64,000 bases of DNA from Paraburkholderia dinghuensis. Its GTDB lineage: Bacteria; Pseudomonadota; Gammaproteobacteria; Burkholderiales; Burkholderiaceae. The DNA lies in contig NZ_RQIS01000021.1 in assembly GCF_003837865.1 (NCBI RefSeq), positions 1 to 64,000 of the forward strand. Direction: 5' to 3'. A model generated the notes under the pieces. That model was not told where the DNA came from and searched no databases. It saw only the letters and a program-made list of their open reading frames with translations. This document shows positions 16,094-25,776 of the stretch, in pieces. The translations under genes and the position numbers were made by a program. Position 1 is the stretch's first letter, and every line of letters begins with the position of its first letter.

Positions 16094-17188
16094 TTAGAAG
16101 CGGGTATGGAGACCTACGCGGGCAACAGCCTGCGTGGCGTTGGACGAAGCACCGTCAGCACTGTTGAAACCATTGATCTGCGCGTTCGCACCTTCGTTCG
16201 CGCGCTGGTACACGCCGATCAAATACACGGACGTCCGCTTGGACAACGCATAGTCGACGTTGGCAGCAAGCTGATGCGCGTGGTTGTTGTTCACCACTTC
16301 GTTGCCCTTCATGTACATGTAGGACGCACCAGCGCTGAGTGCTGGCGAGAAGTTATAGTGCGCGCCCGCAGAACCCTGGAAGACGGAGCCGCCATTGAGC
16401 GAGTTGTGGACGGTCGTGAACAGGGCGTTCGTTACCCACGCGCCGAAATGGTAATGCGCGCCCACACCCCACGTTCGCACGCTGATTTGGGGCGATCCGG
16501 CGGTGTAGGTCTTGACGTTCGTGTACGCGGCGTTCGCGCCGAAGTTGCCGTTGGCGTAGTTCAACCCGAAGCTGTTCGCATTGCCAGCGCCGATCGATCC
16601 GGCGACGCCACCGAAGGCATACATTGCGCCCGCGCTGAATCCGCCGAATTTCGGCGTGACGTAGGCGATCGAGTTGTTGATGCTCTCGCCCGCCATGCGG
16701 TCCCAGTCGAACGCACCCGTCGGGTTTTGGGGCAGGGCGAGTTTCTGGAAAGGACCGGCCCGGAAATCATAGAAGTGACCGGAAAGCTCCGACGGGTCAT
16801 TGCCGCCAAAGTAAAGCGAGTTGGTCATGAAGTCGTACTGATTACCCAACGTCAGGCGACCGAACTGCTCGTTCGTCAGTCCGACCAGCGACGTGCGGCT
16901 GAACAGGCTCTTGTTCGGCATGAACTGGCCGTTATCAACCTGAAACTGATTGACGAGTTCGAAAATGGCTTTGGTGCCGCCGCCGAGGTCTTCAACGCCT
17001 TTCATCCCCCACAGATTCGGGCCGTTGACGCCGTCGTCCATCTTCACGTTGGAATGCCCACCCTGGTTGTTCACATAAGTGACGCCAGTGTCCATCATGC
17101 CCCAAAGCGTTACGCTGCTTTGTGCGTGCGCAGACGGCACAGCACATATGCAAGTCGAAAGCGCCAGCGCGATACCCGTTTTTTTCAT
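16094..17188 (-). CDS. Outer-membrane porin, Burkholderia OmpC-like family
   Basis: A 364-residue Gram-negative porin with a signal peptide cut after SAHA (about residue 22). The first strands read QSSVTLWGMMDTGVTYVNNQ. The general porin pattern follows (GVEDLGGGTKAIFELVNQFQ, RLTLGNQYDF), and the C-terminus ends VGLHTRF with the terminal Phe needed for BAM insertion. It would form a trimeric 16-strand channel. Set among aromatic-acid genes, it may admit gallate or related acids, but porins of this family sit in many contexts. Confidence 0.9.
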   Translation of the reverse strand: MKKTGIALALSTCICAVPSAHAQSSVTLWGMMDTGVTYVNNQGGHSNVKMDDGVNGPNLWGMKGVEDLGGGTKAIFELVNQFQVDNGQFMPNKSLFSRTSLVGLTNEQFGRLTLGNQYDFMTNSLYFGGNDPSELSGHFYDFRAGPFQKLALPQNPTGAFDWDRMAGESINNSIAYVTPKFGGFSAGAMYAFGGVAGSIGAGNANSFGLNYANGNFGANAAYTNVKTYTAGSPQISVRTWGVGAHYHFGAWVTNALFTTVHNSLNGGSVFQGSAGAHYNFSPALSAGASYMYMKGNEVVNNNHAHQLAANVDYALSKRTSVYLIGVYQRANEGANAQINGFNSADGASSNATQAVARVGLHTRF

Positions 17189-18596
17189 TGGAAAAGTTCT
17201 CCTTGGTTATATTCGTGTGTCAGACCCGGAGCACCAGCTATCGTGATGCGTAGCGCCGTGGCCTGTGCCGTCTTTCCTGGTGCCTTTGCGTTCGTTGTGG
17301 ATCGCTGCCGGCGGCCCGGTCCATCGACGAACGCGGCAGACGAAGAAACCAGTTCTGCGACACGTTCGTAGTCCAGATGGCGGCGGAGCCAAATATAGAA
17401 AATGAAACTGGTCGGCGAAAGACCTGCTCAGGACTCGCAGTGATGCCAGTTCGCACGCGACAACCTGTTGTTCGACAGGGTTATTACTGATTGTCCGCGG
17501 GCGCGGCTAGAGAGGAGTGCTTTGTGGAGGTGCGTCGTAGTGCGCTGATTATTAACCGTATTTTCTTGTTTCTGAGTTGATGGTCAATAACGGCATTCGA
17601 CAGCGCACAGCGTTGGCTTCAATACTGGTTGCGAGTCCAGCGATAATTAAATTAGATGTTGCTTGAGGGGACGTCGCAATTCTGTAGCGATGGAGTCGTG
17701 TCGCGAAGGCTAACTAATTGTGCGATTCGTCGTTTCGAGTTTGGGCGAATGGATACCGATTGCCAGCAAAATTCCCCAGTTGATGCGGCCATGCAGCCGC
17801 CGATGATGTGTGAACGAACTTGTTTGGCCGCGGTCGTCAGGTCCGGCGGGCACGGTCATTGTATGTAGCGCGGTGCCACGCGCATCGCGACCGTCCACGG
17901 CGAAGTGAACAAGACATCCTTCTCCGGGTACGCGCCATGAAGCGCTGAATAACGCTACCGGCGGGGCTGGCGTCGAACGGTGGAGATTCGGACGCCACGA
18001 TCAACAATCGCGGGCTGCCAATACAGTGCGTGTCGAAACGGCACGAACGGCACAAACCAGTGTTTGCGAATCCTTTCGAGCGGCATCTATTTTATTTATC
18101 ACGCGGAATGCCATTCCAGGCGCAGTGCGATCCGGACGTAGCACGCAGGACACCCACGACGGCCTTACAGGGCGCGGCTCCCGGGGATTTTCTACTGCAC
18201 CCCGCACATGCAATTGACGTTGCTGCACGCGCACGCACGAACCCGATATGTGGTTAACCCGCACTACTTACCCGTCCCCCAGTTGCTTATCGTGCCGACG
18301 TTGAACACAGGCGACGGGCGTGTCGAAACCCCAACCGACATGCCGTCATCTGGTGGAAATCGGACCAGGTCACGGCGGCAATCATCGGAGGCTTGCCGCG
18401 TTTCATACGCCCACCATCGCATTCGCGTGCGACAAGGGCGCTAACGCTAGATCCGGCGAGGGGACGTCCATCACGACGGCGTGCCGGAACGCGCAAAGAA
18501 GCGAAGAGATGACCAGCATGCCGCCGCGCTTTTCCGTATCAGCGCGACGGTAGTGCGCCACTAGCAGTGGACCACAGTACGCACAGGAGACTACAC
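17189..18596. other. Long region with no intact gene
   Basis: About 1.4 kb between the divergent porin and MFS genes. The first 450 bp should hold the porin promoter, but no clear boxes stand out. The right half carries decayed minus-strand coding traces (see 17856-18540). No complete ORF has support. Confidence 0.45.
17856..18540 (-). pseudogene. Decayed minus-strand coding sequence, family unknown
   Basis: Protein-like pieces appear in different minus-strand frames: near the left end YPEKDVLFTSPWTVAMRV running to a stop at 17856, and near the right end FRHAVVMDVPSPDLALAPLS. Stops and frame changes separate them. The pieces look like N- and C-terminal parts of one lost gene, but I cannot name the family. 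Confidence 0.3.
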
Positions 18597-19946
18597 ATGT
18601 CTGGCAGCAAGACAGTTGACATCAAAGCGTTCATTGACGAACGCCATATTTCGGCCTACCAGTGGTTGGTGGTCGCGTTGTGTTTTCTCGCGGTGACCGC
18701 CGACGGGATGGACGTGGCCATCATGGGATTCATCGCGCCCGCCATCACTCATCAGTGGGGTATTTCGCGCCCTGAGTTCGGGCTCGTTATGAGCGCGGCA
18801 CCCATCGGTCTCGTGATCGGCGCGCTCTTCGCGGGGCCCGCATCGGACAAGATCGGGCGGAAGACGGTGTTGATTACTTCCGTGTTCCTTTTCGGCGTCT
18901 TCACGATCCTGACTGCATTTACGGAGTCGCCGGTGTCGATGGCCGTGCTGCGCGTGTTGACCGGCATCGGTCTTGGCGCAGCGATGCCGAATTCGACGAC
19001 GCTGCTCTCCGAGTACTCGCCGCAACGCAAGCGCGCATTGCTCATCACGATCATGTTCACGGGCTTCAATCTCGGCTCGGCCTTAATCGGTTTCGCTGCC
19101 GGATGGCTCGTTCCGAACTACGGCTGGCGTGCGGTGCTGATTTTCGGCGGCGCCATTCCGCTGGTTCTCGTTCCGCTCCAGATCTGGCTCCTGCCCGAGT
19201 CGGCGCGTCTGCTTGCGGTACGCGGTGCATCGTCGGCGCGCATCGGCTCGCTTCTCAACCGTGTCACCGGTGCGCAGTTCACCGGACAGGAGACCTTCGT
19301 ATCGACTGAGCCGTCGCTGCCCACCCGCAAGCCGATTGGCATCCTGTTTTCGCAGGGCTACGGCGTAATGACGATTGCGTTGTGGGTGACCTACTTCATG
19401 GGCCTGCTCGTCATCTATCTGTTGACCGGCTGGCTTCCGACGCTGATCAAGGACGCTGGTCTCTCGATCACGCAGGCTGCCAACGTCACCGCCATGTTCC
19501 AGATCGGCGGCACGATCGGCGCTGTGCTGGTTGGATGGTTCATGGACAAGGTTCGTCCCGCACGCGTCATCGGCCTCGCCTACATCGGCGGTGGAATCTG
19601 CGTGCTGGTGCTCGGCGGATTGGGTGCTTTGTCGTCGTCGCTCGCGCTGCTCGTCTTTGCAGCCGGCTTCTGCATGAGCGGTGCGCAAACGGGCCTCAAC
19701 GCTTATGCGCCCGGCCGTTACCCGACTGCTGCGCGTGCCACGGGTGTCAGCTGGATGCTGGGCATGGGCCGTTTCGGCAGCATCTTCGGGTCCGCCATCG
19801 GTGGCGCCTTGCTCGGACTTGGCTGGCAATTCGGTGCCATTCTCGGCATGCTCGCCGTGCCGGCCATTCTCGCGGCACTCGCCATTCTGGTGTCGCAACG
19901 CACAAGGTCTAACGAAGCGACGCCTCAGGTTAGCGCTGCACATTGA
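18597..19946 (+). CDS. MFS transporter, aromatic acid:H+ symporter (AAHS) family
   Basis: A 449-residue 12-TM major facilitator. Diagnostic are the first-helix segment VTADGMDVAIMGFIAPAI, with the Asp pair typical of the PcaK/BenK/GalT group, and the loop 2-3 motif GPASDKIGRKTVL. It should import an aromatic acid such as gallate or protocatechuate with protons. AGGAGA precedes the ATG at 18597; an in-frame start 30 bases earlier is weaker. The LysR gene with two HTH domains follows on the same strand. Confidence 0.85.
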   Translation: MSGSKTVDIKAFIDERHISAYQWLVVALCFLAVTADGMDVAIMGFIAPAITHQWGISRPEFGLVMSAAPIGLVIGALFAGPASDKIGRKTVLITSVFLFGVFTILTAFTESPVSMAVLRVLTGIGLGAAMPNSTTLLSEYSPQRKRALLITIMFTGFNLGSALIGFAAGWLVPNYGWRAVLIFGGAIPLVLVPLQIWLLPESARLLAVRGASSARIGSLLNRVTGAQFTGQETFVSTEPSLPTRKPIGILFSQGYGVMTIALWVTYFMGLLVIYLLTGWLPTLIKDAGLSITQAANVTAMFQIGGTIGAVLVGWFMDKVRPARVIGLAYIGGGICVLVLGGLGALSSSLALLVFAAGFCMSGAQTGLNAYAPGRYPTAARATGVSWMLGMGRFGSIFGSAIGGALLGLGWQFGAILGMLAVPAILAALAILVSQRTRSNEATPQVSAAH

Positions 19947-20293
19947 TGTTCGAGGGCGCATGTCGCAATCGTGCGGCTGCGCCCCGCAAATGGTATTCGC
20001 CCAACAGGGGTCGACCGTCGTATCCGCGGTCACTTCAGAACAGCGTGAAAAGCGCGACGAGCGGTGCGCAGTTGCGGGTTGAAGGATTCATCCATTCTTC
20101 GAGGATGACGTAGGCATTAGAATGGCGGTCCAGCATGGTCGAGCGGCCATTCAACGAGTCGATGGACCACACCGGGCGCGCAGCGTCCGAGTGAGTCGAT
20201 CCGCAAGTGAAGGGGGGTGGGCGCTCGCCCGGGCATTGCGGTGGAAGTGCCGGCCGGTCCCAGACGGCTACCGGCGTGACCGGATACGTTGCG
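19947..20293. other. Intergenic region
   Basis: About 350 bp between the MFS and LysR genes. A minus-strand ORF at 20035-20301 ends EEWMNPSTRNCAPLVALFTL and has fair codon use. It lacks a ribosome-binding site and overlaps the LysR start, so I do not call it. Confidence 0.3.
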
Positions 20294-21547
20294 ATGGACA
20301 ATCGAGACCAACTGAACCTTTCTCATCTGCGGGCGTTTCGTGTGGTCGCGCAAACGGGCAGCGTCACGCGCAGCGCTACGACGCTCTTTCGTGCGCAGTC
20401 GGTGGTCACGCGTTCCTTGCAGGAACTCGAGACTGCGGTGGGTGAGAGTCTGTTCGAACGTCGCGCGGCGGGCATGCTGCCGACCCCGGCGGGACGCGTC
20501 GTGCTTCAACGCTGCGAGCGCATCTTCGCGGAACTGGAAACGTTGGCGGGTTGGTGCGCGTCGCAGCAGACGGGACGACGCGCCACGAAAGTCGGCGCAG
20601 TTCCCTCGTTTTTGCTGAACACCCGACGCCTGCAACTGGTCGTGGCGCTTGCGCGCCACCGCCATATGCCGACCACTGCTCAGGCCTTCGGCATCAGCCA
20701 GCCTGCTGTGAGCAACGCCATTCGCATCCTCGAAGCCGGTGCGGGCACGCCGCTCTTTCATCGCAGCCCGCGCGGTTCGTTGCTGACTGCAGAAGGCGAG
20801 ACGTTTGTTCTCCACGTTCGCCGCGCACTCAACGAATTGCGGCATATATCCGACGATATTGCCGCTTTGCGCGGCACGATTCAGGGACAAGTCACTGTCG
20901 GTGCGTTGCCGCTCGCGCGCACGCTGATTCTGCCGCAGGCCATCGCACGGGTTGCGGCCCAATATCCCGGCGTGAAAATCACCACGGACGAAAGCGCGTA
21001 TGAAACCCTGGTGGCGGGTCTGCGTGCGGGGGACATCGATTTTGTGCTGGGCGCGCTGCGCCCAACCGACACTGGCAGTGGACTCGTCAACGAACGGCTC
21101 ATGTCCGAAGACCTGGTTGTGCTCGTGCGCGCTGGCCACCCGCTTGCGCAAGTGCGCAACGTAACGTTCGCGCAACTGGCGGGCGCGCAATGGATTCTGC
21201 CGCGCAGCTATGCACCGACACGCCTGCTCTTCGAAGGACTCTTCAAGCGTCACAAGCTCAAGGTGCCGATGCCGACCGTGGAGACGGCCGACCTCGCCGT
21301 CATTCGCGGACTGTTGCTGCAGACGGATATGGTCGCCGTGTTGTCGACCCAGCAGCTCTACTACGAATGCATGACGGGGCAGCTATCGATCGTCGACATT
21401 GCGATGCCGGATACGCGGCGCGACATCGGCATCGTTATGCGTGCGGGAAGCGTACCGTCGCCTGCTGCTCGTGCGATGATCGACGCGGTGCGCCTTACCG
21501 CCGACAAGGTGCGTACCATGGCCGGCGTTGCAAAGGCGCAGGGGTGA
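20294..21547 (+). CDS. LysR-type regulator with two N-terminal HTH domains
   Basis: A 417-residue regulator, about 110 longer than ordinary LysR proteins because two LysR HTH domains stand in tandem. HTH1 spans about residues 10-68 (LSHLRAFRVVAQTGSVTRSA). HTH2 spans about 108-168 (RRLQLVVALARHRHMPTTAQ, then GISQPAVSNAIRILE). The effector domain starts near 198 (GQVTVGALPLARTLILPQAI). The start is the ATG at 20294. It follows the aromatic-acid MFS gene and is a good candidate for control of the hydratase-aldolase, tannase and transport genes. The effector is unknown. Confidence 0.87.
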   Translation: MDNRDQLNLSHLRAFRVVAQTGSVTRSATTLFRAQSVVTRSLQELETAVGESLFERRAAGMLPTPAGRVVLQRCERIFAELETLAGWCASQQTGRRATKVGAVPSFLLNTRRLQLVVALARHRHMPTTAQAFGISQPAVSNAIRILEAGAGTPLFHRSPRGSLLTAEGETFVLHVRRALNELRHISDDIAALRGTIQGQVTVGALPLARTLILPQAIARVAAQYPGVKITTDESAYETLVAGLRAGDIDFVLGALRPTDTGSGLVNERLMSEDLVVLVRAGHPLAQVRNVTFAQLAGAQWILPRSYAPTRLLFEGLFKRHKLKVPMPTVETADLAVIRGLLLQTDMVAVLSTQQLYYECMTGQLSIVDIAMPDTRRDIGIVMRAGSVPSPAARAMIDAVRLTADKVRTMAGVAKAQG

Positions 21548-21600
21548 AGTCGCGCGTGATGGGTACGATCATCGCGATTCATCGCTTCCGCTAACGCTTC

Positions 21601-23178
21601 TCAGATCCTGAACATACCGACTGTTTCGATGACGGTCTGTGCGTTGTTCGCGAGCTTGTTGGCGGAGATCGAGAAGTTGTTCACGAGAGCCGTATCCTGG
21701 TTCGTCAAATCACCGAGGTGATCCAGAGCCTGTTTGATCTCCGAGATTCCGTTGCTTTGTTCGGCGGTGGCCGAATTGATCGCGTCGATCAGCGCATTGA
21801 CGTCGCGCACTGCCTGAACGGCTTGTTGCATCTTCTCTCGCGCGGTTTCAGTGAGCTTGCAGCCCTCTTCGACCTGATGGGTCGAATCGACGATGAGACT
21901 GGCAATTTCCCGGGCAGCCGTCGCCGCACGGCCTGCAAGGCTGCGTACTTCGCTGGCGACCACGGCGAAGCCGCGTCCATGCTCGCCGGCTCGCGCCGCC
22001 TCTACAGCCGCATTGAGCGCGAGTATGTTCGTCTGGAATGAAATCCCTTCGATAACCTGAATAATTTCGCCGATTTTTCGTGATGCATGGGTAATGCCCT
22101 GCATCGTTTGCGTCATGGCGTCTACCGCGCGGCCGCTGTCCTCGGTGATGGCACGAGCATTCCCGGCGCTATTGGCGGCCTGGCGCGCGGCTTCGGCGGT
22201 TTGCCGAACGTTGGCGTCCATATGCTCCATCGAGGCTGCCGACTGCTCGAGACTGGCGGCCTGCGATTCGGCCCGGGCCGAGAGTTTGCGGCTGCCCTCG
22301 GACACGGTGGTCGTCGCGTCGCCCATTCTCGCCATCTGGTTGCGGGCGTCGCCGACGATCGCGCGCATATTGAGGCTCACCTGATTGACGGACTGCTCGA
22401 GTTTGCCGACCACGCCGGTGGGCTTCCAGCTATTGTCGATAGTGTGCGTGAGGTCACCCCTCGCGAGCCGGCTGGCCACGCCCAGCAATCTGCGCAGCGG
22501 GTAGATGAACATGTAGCGCATGCGATACTCGGCGAGAAAGCCCAACGCGATACAGGCTGCGAATCCGATACCAGCACGCAGCAGCGTGATCGACGAAACA
22601 CCGCTAGCGATGAGTACGCCGACTGCCATGCCCAGTATGGCGAGACCGCACGTCAACAGGTAGGTTTGCGTCTTCATGGTCGGGTGTACGAGGCGTGCGA
22701 GCCGCCCGGTCATGTCCGTGCGGACGATCACCCCGGATTGAAGGTGGCGCGCGTGCCGCCCGGTGTTTTGCTCATTCAGCAAGGTCGCGTACAGCGTTTC
22801 AGCAGCCCGGACCTGTTCGCGCGAAGCGGCAGTCTGGACTGCGCGATACGCGACGATGTCCATCCCCTCGAAAACAGGCGTAATACCGGCCTGAACCCAA
22901 CAATGGTGCCCGCTCCTGAACTGGTTCTTCAGCATACCGATCCAGGATTCGCCCTTCTTCAGGGTTTCCCACATGTCCCGGTACACCTCGCGTGGCATGT
23001 CAGGATGGCGGACGATGTTGTGTGGCTGTCCGAGAAGCTCTTCTCTGGAAAAGCCGCTTGCCTCAACGAAAGCATCATTGCAGCTTGTGATTACCCCCCG
23101 AGTATCGGTCGTCGAAACGAGCATCGTTCCCGCGGGAAGAGAAACTTCTCCCTGGGTGGTGAGCAATTCAGGGTGCAC
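21601..23178 (-). CDS. Aer-like methyl-accepting chemotaxis protein with PAS domain
   Basis: About 525 residues. An N-terminal PAS domain includes GFSREELLGQPHNIVRHPDM, the hallmark of Aer-type redox or energy sensors that bind FAD. Two adjacent hydrophobic segments follow, then a HAMP-like region (RLARGDLTHTIDNSW), and a signalling domain with the conserved hairpin tip GISFQTNILALNAAVEAARA. I prefer the GTG at 23178, with GGAG seven bases upstream, because the PAS region starts right after it. An in-frame ATG at 23295 would add 39 residues without a ribosome-binding site. It would drive aerotaxis-like behaviour through CheA/CheW. Confidence 0.87.
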   Translation of the reverse strand: MHPELLTTQGEVSLPAGTMLVSTTDTRGVITSCNDAFVEASGFSREELLGQPHNIVRHPDMPREVYRDMWETLKKGESWIGMLKNQFRSGHHCWVQAGITPVFEGMDIVAYRAVQTAASREQVRAAETLYATLLNEQNTGRHARHLQSGVIVRTDMTGRLARLVHPTMKTQTYLLTCGLAILGMAVGVLIASGVSSITLLRAGIGFAACIALGFLAEYRMRYMFIYPLRRLLGVASRLARGDLTHTIDNSWKPTGVVGKLEQSVNQVSLNMRAIVGDARNQMARMGDATTTVSEGSRKLSARAESQAASLEQSAASMEHMDANVRQTAEAARQAANSAGNARAITEDSGRAVDAMTQTMQGITHASRKIGEIIQVIEGISFQTNILALNAAVEAARAGEHGRGFAVVASEVRSLAGRAATAAREIASLIVDSTHQVEEGCKLTETAREKMQQAVQAVRDVNALIDAINSATAEQSNGISEIKQALDHLGDLTNQDTALVNNFSISANKLANNAQTVIETVGMFRI

Positions 23179-23953
23179 TCGTGGTCTCCGCTTGCGTTCT
23201 TTGAGATCGTTGTCATGTGCTCGCTTGAGCTGGAGGTTCGTTTCGCTCGCGAGTCCGTTTGTGAGCCGGAGCATCGACGCCGCTCGGGCGATCATTATCG
23301 ACCGACGTTTTCAATTCTGGTGCGGGCAGCGACGAAGCAAATCGCGCGGATACAGTGGGATTTCGCGCTATCGCCAGGGGTTCTTCCGTGTTGCCGTCGC
23401 GTAGAGATCGCCGGAGTGCCTGAAACCAGGGGCTCGCAGTAATGACGCTCGATGGCGCAAACCATTCGGCAGTTCGAATTGCCGTGCCATGGTCGATAAC
23501 TTATTTGCAACGCCGTAAAGCGAAATTCGATAGACCGAACTCGCGCGTCCTGATAGCGAAAGCTTCGCGCTGATGCGTAGGGTGATCGCTATTTCAAAGC
23601 GGTCCGTGAAGGCTGCATTTATTACCGCAATTTCCTCGATCGCTTCCCGGCGAAGAGCGGAGCGAGTGCGTGAGGGCACGTTTTATGGAAGCAAACCCCC
23701 GTAATACGGGGCTGCAGCGTCTGGAAGTGTCAGATCGTCCGTGGCGTAATAATTTCTGGATGACAACGTGCCACGCAATTCTGGTGTGTCCGGCGGTTGA
23801 TGTTGGTCACTTTGCTCAGTAGAATCGCTGAAAGCAAAACGTAATTGCGTTCGCAAGCAACTGATTGTATTGCGGATATTCACGTAATGCTTCACGTAAG
23901 GAACTTAAACACGGTTTGTTACATTTCGTCATCCTATTTAATGGAGATCTCTC
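23179..23953. other. Intergenic region
   Basis: About 770 bp (660 if the chemoreceptor starts at 23295). Several short overlapping ORFs exist, but none has a ribosome-binding site, a recognisable motif or good codon use. The AT-rich 23840-23940 part probably holds the promoter of the small secreted protein gene. Confidence 0.4.
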
Positions 23954-24256
23954 ATGAAAGTCCCTGCTATCAAGTTGAGCGCCCTCGTTTTCGCTGTTGG
24001 TCTGCTCGTGGCCGGCCCCGTAATGGCACAGCCATCCGCTGTTGCACCTGAGCAATCTCCAGCCACGACCACGCACAACGATCCCATCGTTCAGAAGCGC
24101 ATGGAGGTTCGTGCGGCCAACCAGACGCATCGCGCAAACAGAGCTGAAGCGAGAAGCGTCCAGCGAGCCGAAGTCCGCGAATCCAGAGCTGAACGCAATC
24201 AGTCCGTGCAGGAGGCCCGCGGCCGCGCGACGGAAGCGATCAATTCGGTCAATTAA
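23954..24256 (+). CDS. Small secreted Arg/Glu/Ala-rich protein
   Basis: A 100-residue protein. Residues 1-25 are a clear signal peptide (KLSALVFAVGLLVAGPVMAQ, cut after MAQ or before). The mature part is highly charged, rich in RAEAR / RAEVRESRAER repeats, and probably one long alpha helix. GGAG lies 7 bases before the ATG. There is no domain I recognise; it may be a periplasmic helical protein of the kind seen in stress responses. It stands alone. Confidence 0.7.
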   Translation: MKVPAIKLSALVFAVGLLVAGPVMAQPSAVAPEQSPATTTHNDPIVQKRMEVRAANQTHRANRAEARSVQRAEVRESRAERNQSVQEARGRATEAINSVN

Positions 24257-24390
24257 GGCCTTTCGTTCCGGATACCCGGTGCATTTGCGCCGGGATCCGG
24301 TACGGAATCAATTTCACCCATACATCGAATCTTCGCTGGTTGAGCGTCCGTTCACCTGTTAACAGGCGAGAACGTGTTAAGCGCCAGCGA

Positions 24391-25689
24391 TTACGACCGC
24401 CACGCGGGTCCATCTGGAAACGCGTATTGATCGAGCGAAGCGGCATGCATTTCGATGCTGTATCCGGGACGTTGTGGTGGCATGTAATGACCGTTACGGA
24501 TCACGACCGGATCGATGAAATGTTCGTGCAGGTGATCGACGTATTCGAGCACGCGGTTTTCCAGCGAACCTGACACGCAAATGTAGTCGAACAGCGAGAT
24601 ATGCTGCACGTACTCGCATAGCCCGACTCCGCCCGCATGCGGACATACGGGCACGCCGTATTTTGCGGCCATGAGCAGTACGACGATCACTTCGTTCAGT
24701 CCACCCAGGCGGCAGCTGTCGATCTGGCAGAAGTCGATCGCCTGTGCCTGCAGAAGTTGTTTGAACATCACGCGGTTCTGGCAATGCTCCCCCGTCGCGA
24801 CACCGATGGGGCGGATTCGCTCGCGGATTGCAGCGTGGCCGAGTATGTCGTCGGGGCTCGTGGGCTCTTCGATCCACCACGGGTCGAATTCGGCGAGGCG
24901 CCGCATGTTGGCGACGGCCTCATCGACATCCCACACCTGATTCGCGTCCATCATGAGCTTCAGGTTCTCGCCAATCTCCTCGCGCAGAATGCGTGCGCGC
25001 CGCGCATCTTCCTCGATATTGCCGCCCACTTTCTGCTTGAAATGCGTCCAGCCGTTCGCGACGCCTTCGCGTGCGAGCCGGCGGATCTTGTCGTCGTCGT
25101 AGCCGAGCCAGCCAGCGGAAGTCGTATACGCGGGATAGCCATTCGCGAGCATTTCCGCTTCGCGCGCCCCCTTCGTCTTCGCGTGACGATGCAGTAGCGC
25201 GATGGCCTCCTGTGGCGTGATCGCGTCGGTGACATAGCGGAAATCGAGGCAACGCACGAGTTCTTCCGGACTCATGTCGACCAGCAGCTTCCACACGGGT
25301 TTGCCCTGTGCTTTCGCCCACAGATCCCATACCGCATTGACGACAGCCGCCGTCGCAAGATGAATGGCGCCTTTATCGGGGCCGATCCAGCGTAACTGGC
25401 TGTCTGAAGTGATCGCACGCCAGAACGCTCCCATGTTTGCCGCAATATCCTCGAGCGTTCTGCCGACCACAAGCGGCGCGAGCGCGTGCGCAGCGCACAC
25501 GCAGATTTCGTTGCCGCGTCCGATCGTGAACGTGAGTCCGTGGCCCGTGAGCGGTGTCGGCGAATCGGTTTCGAGCGTCACGTAAGTCGCGGAGTAATCC
25601 GGTGCGGCGTTCATCGCGTCGGAGCCGTCAAGCGAACGCGATGTCGGAAACCGGATGTCCTTGACGGACAGCTTGGTGATCGTGGTCAT
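24391..25689 (-). CDS. L-fuconate dehydratase (enolase superfamily)
   Basis: A 432-residue enzyme of the mandelate racemase/enolase group that removes water from L-fuconate to give 2-keto-3-deoxy-L-fuconate. Seen are the KxK base pair in WTHFKQKVGGN, the metal ligands in MMDANQVWD, WIEEPTSPDD and GVATGEHCQNR, and the catalytic His in VCPHAGGVGLCEYVQH. The C-terminal PQRPGYSIEMH is also typical of the FucD family. It is the last gene of an ABC importer cluster. A terminator lies just upstream of it, so it may have reduced or independent expression. Confidence 0.9.
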   Translation of the reverse strand: MTTITKLSVKDIRFPTSRSLDGSDAMNAAPDYSATYVTLETDSPTPLTGHGLTFTIGRGNEICVCAAHALAPLVVGRTLEDIAANMGAFWRAITSDSQLRWIGPDKGAIHLATAAVVNAVWDLWAKAQGKPVWKLLVDMSPEELVRCLDFRYVTDAITPQEAIALLHRHAKTKGAREAEMLANGYPAYTTSAGWLGYDDDKIRRLAREGVANGWTHFKQKVGGNIEEDARRARILREEIGENLKLMMDANQVWDVDEAVANMRRLAEFDPWWIEEPTSPDDILGHAAIRERIRPIGVATGEHCQNRVMFKQLLQAQAIDFCQIDSCRLGGLNEVIVVLLMAAKYGVPVCPHAGGVGLCEYVQHISLFDYICVSGSLENRVLEYVDHLHEHFIDPVVIRNGHYMPPQRPGYSIEMHAASLDQYAFPDGPAWRS

Positions 25690-25720
25690 TGAGGCATCCT
25701 TGTCCCGCGACGTGCGGGAG

Positions 25721-25750
25721 CGAAAAAAGAGGAAGGGCCGCAGCCCTTCC
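25721..25750 (-). terminator. Intrinsic terminator between the SBP gene and fuconate dehydratase gene
   Basis: GGAAGGGC (25731-25738) pairs with GCCCTTCC (25743-25750). On the minus strand the hairpin is followed by TCTTTTTTCG. It lies 27-57 bp after the binding-protein stop and 40 bp before the dehydratase start. Confidence 0.8.
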
Positions 25751-25776
25751 TTTCGTTGCACCGTGTCGGCTGCGGG

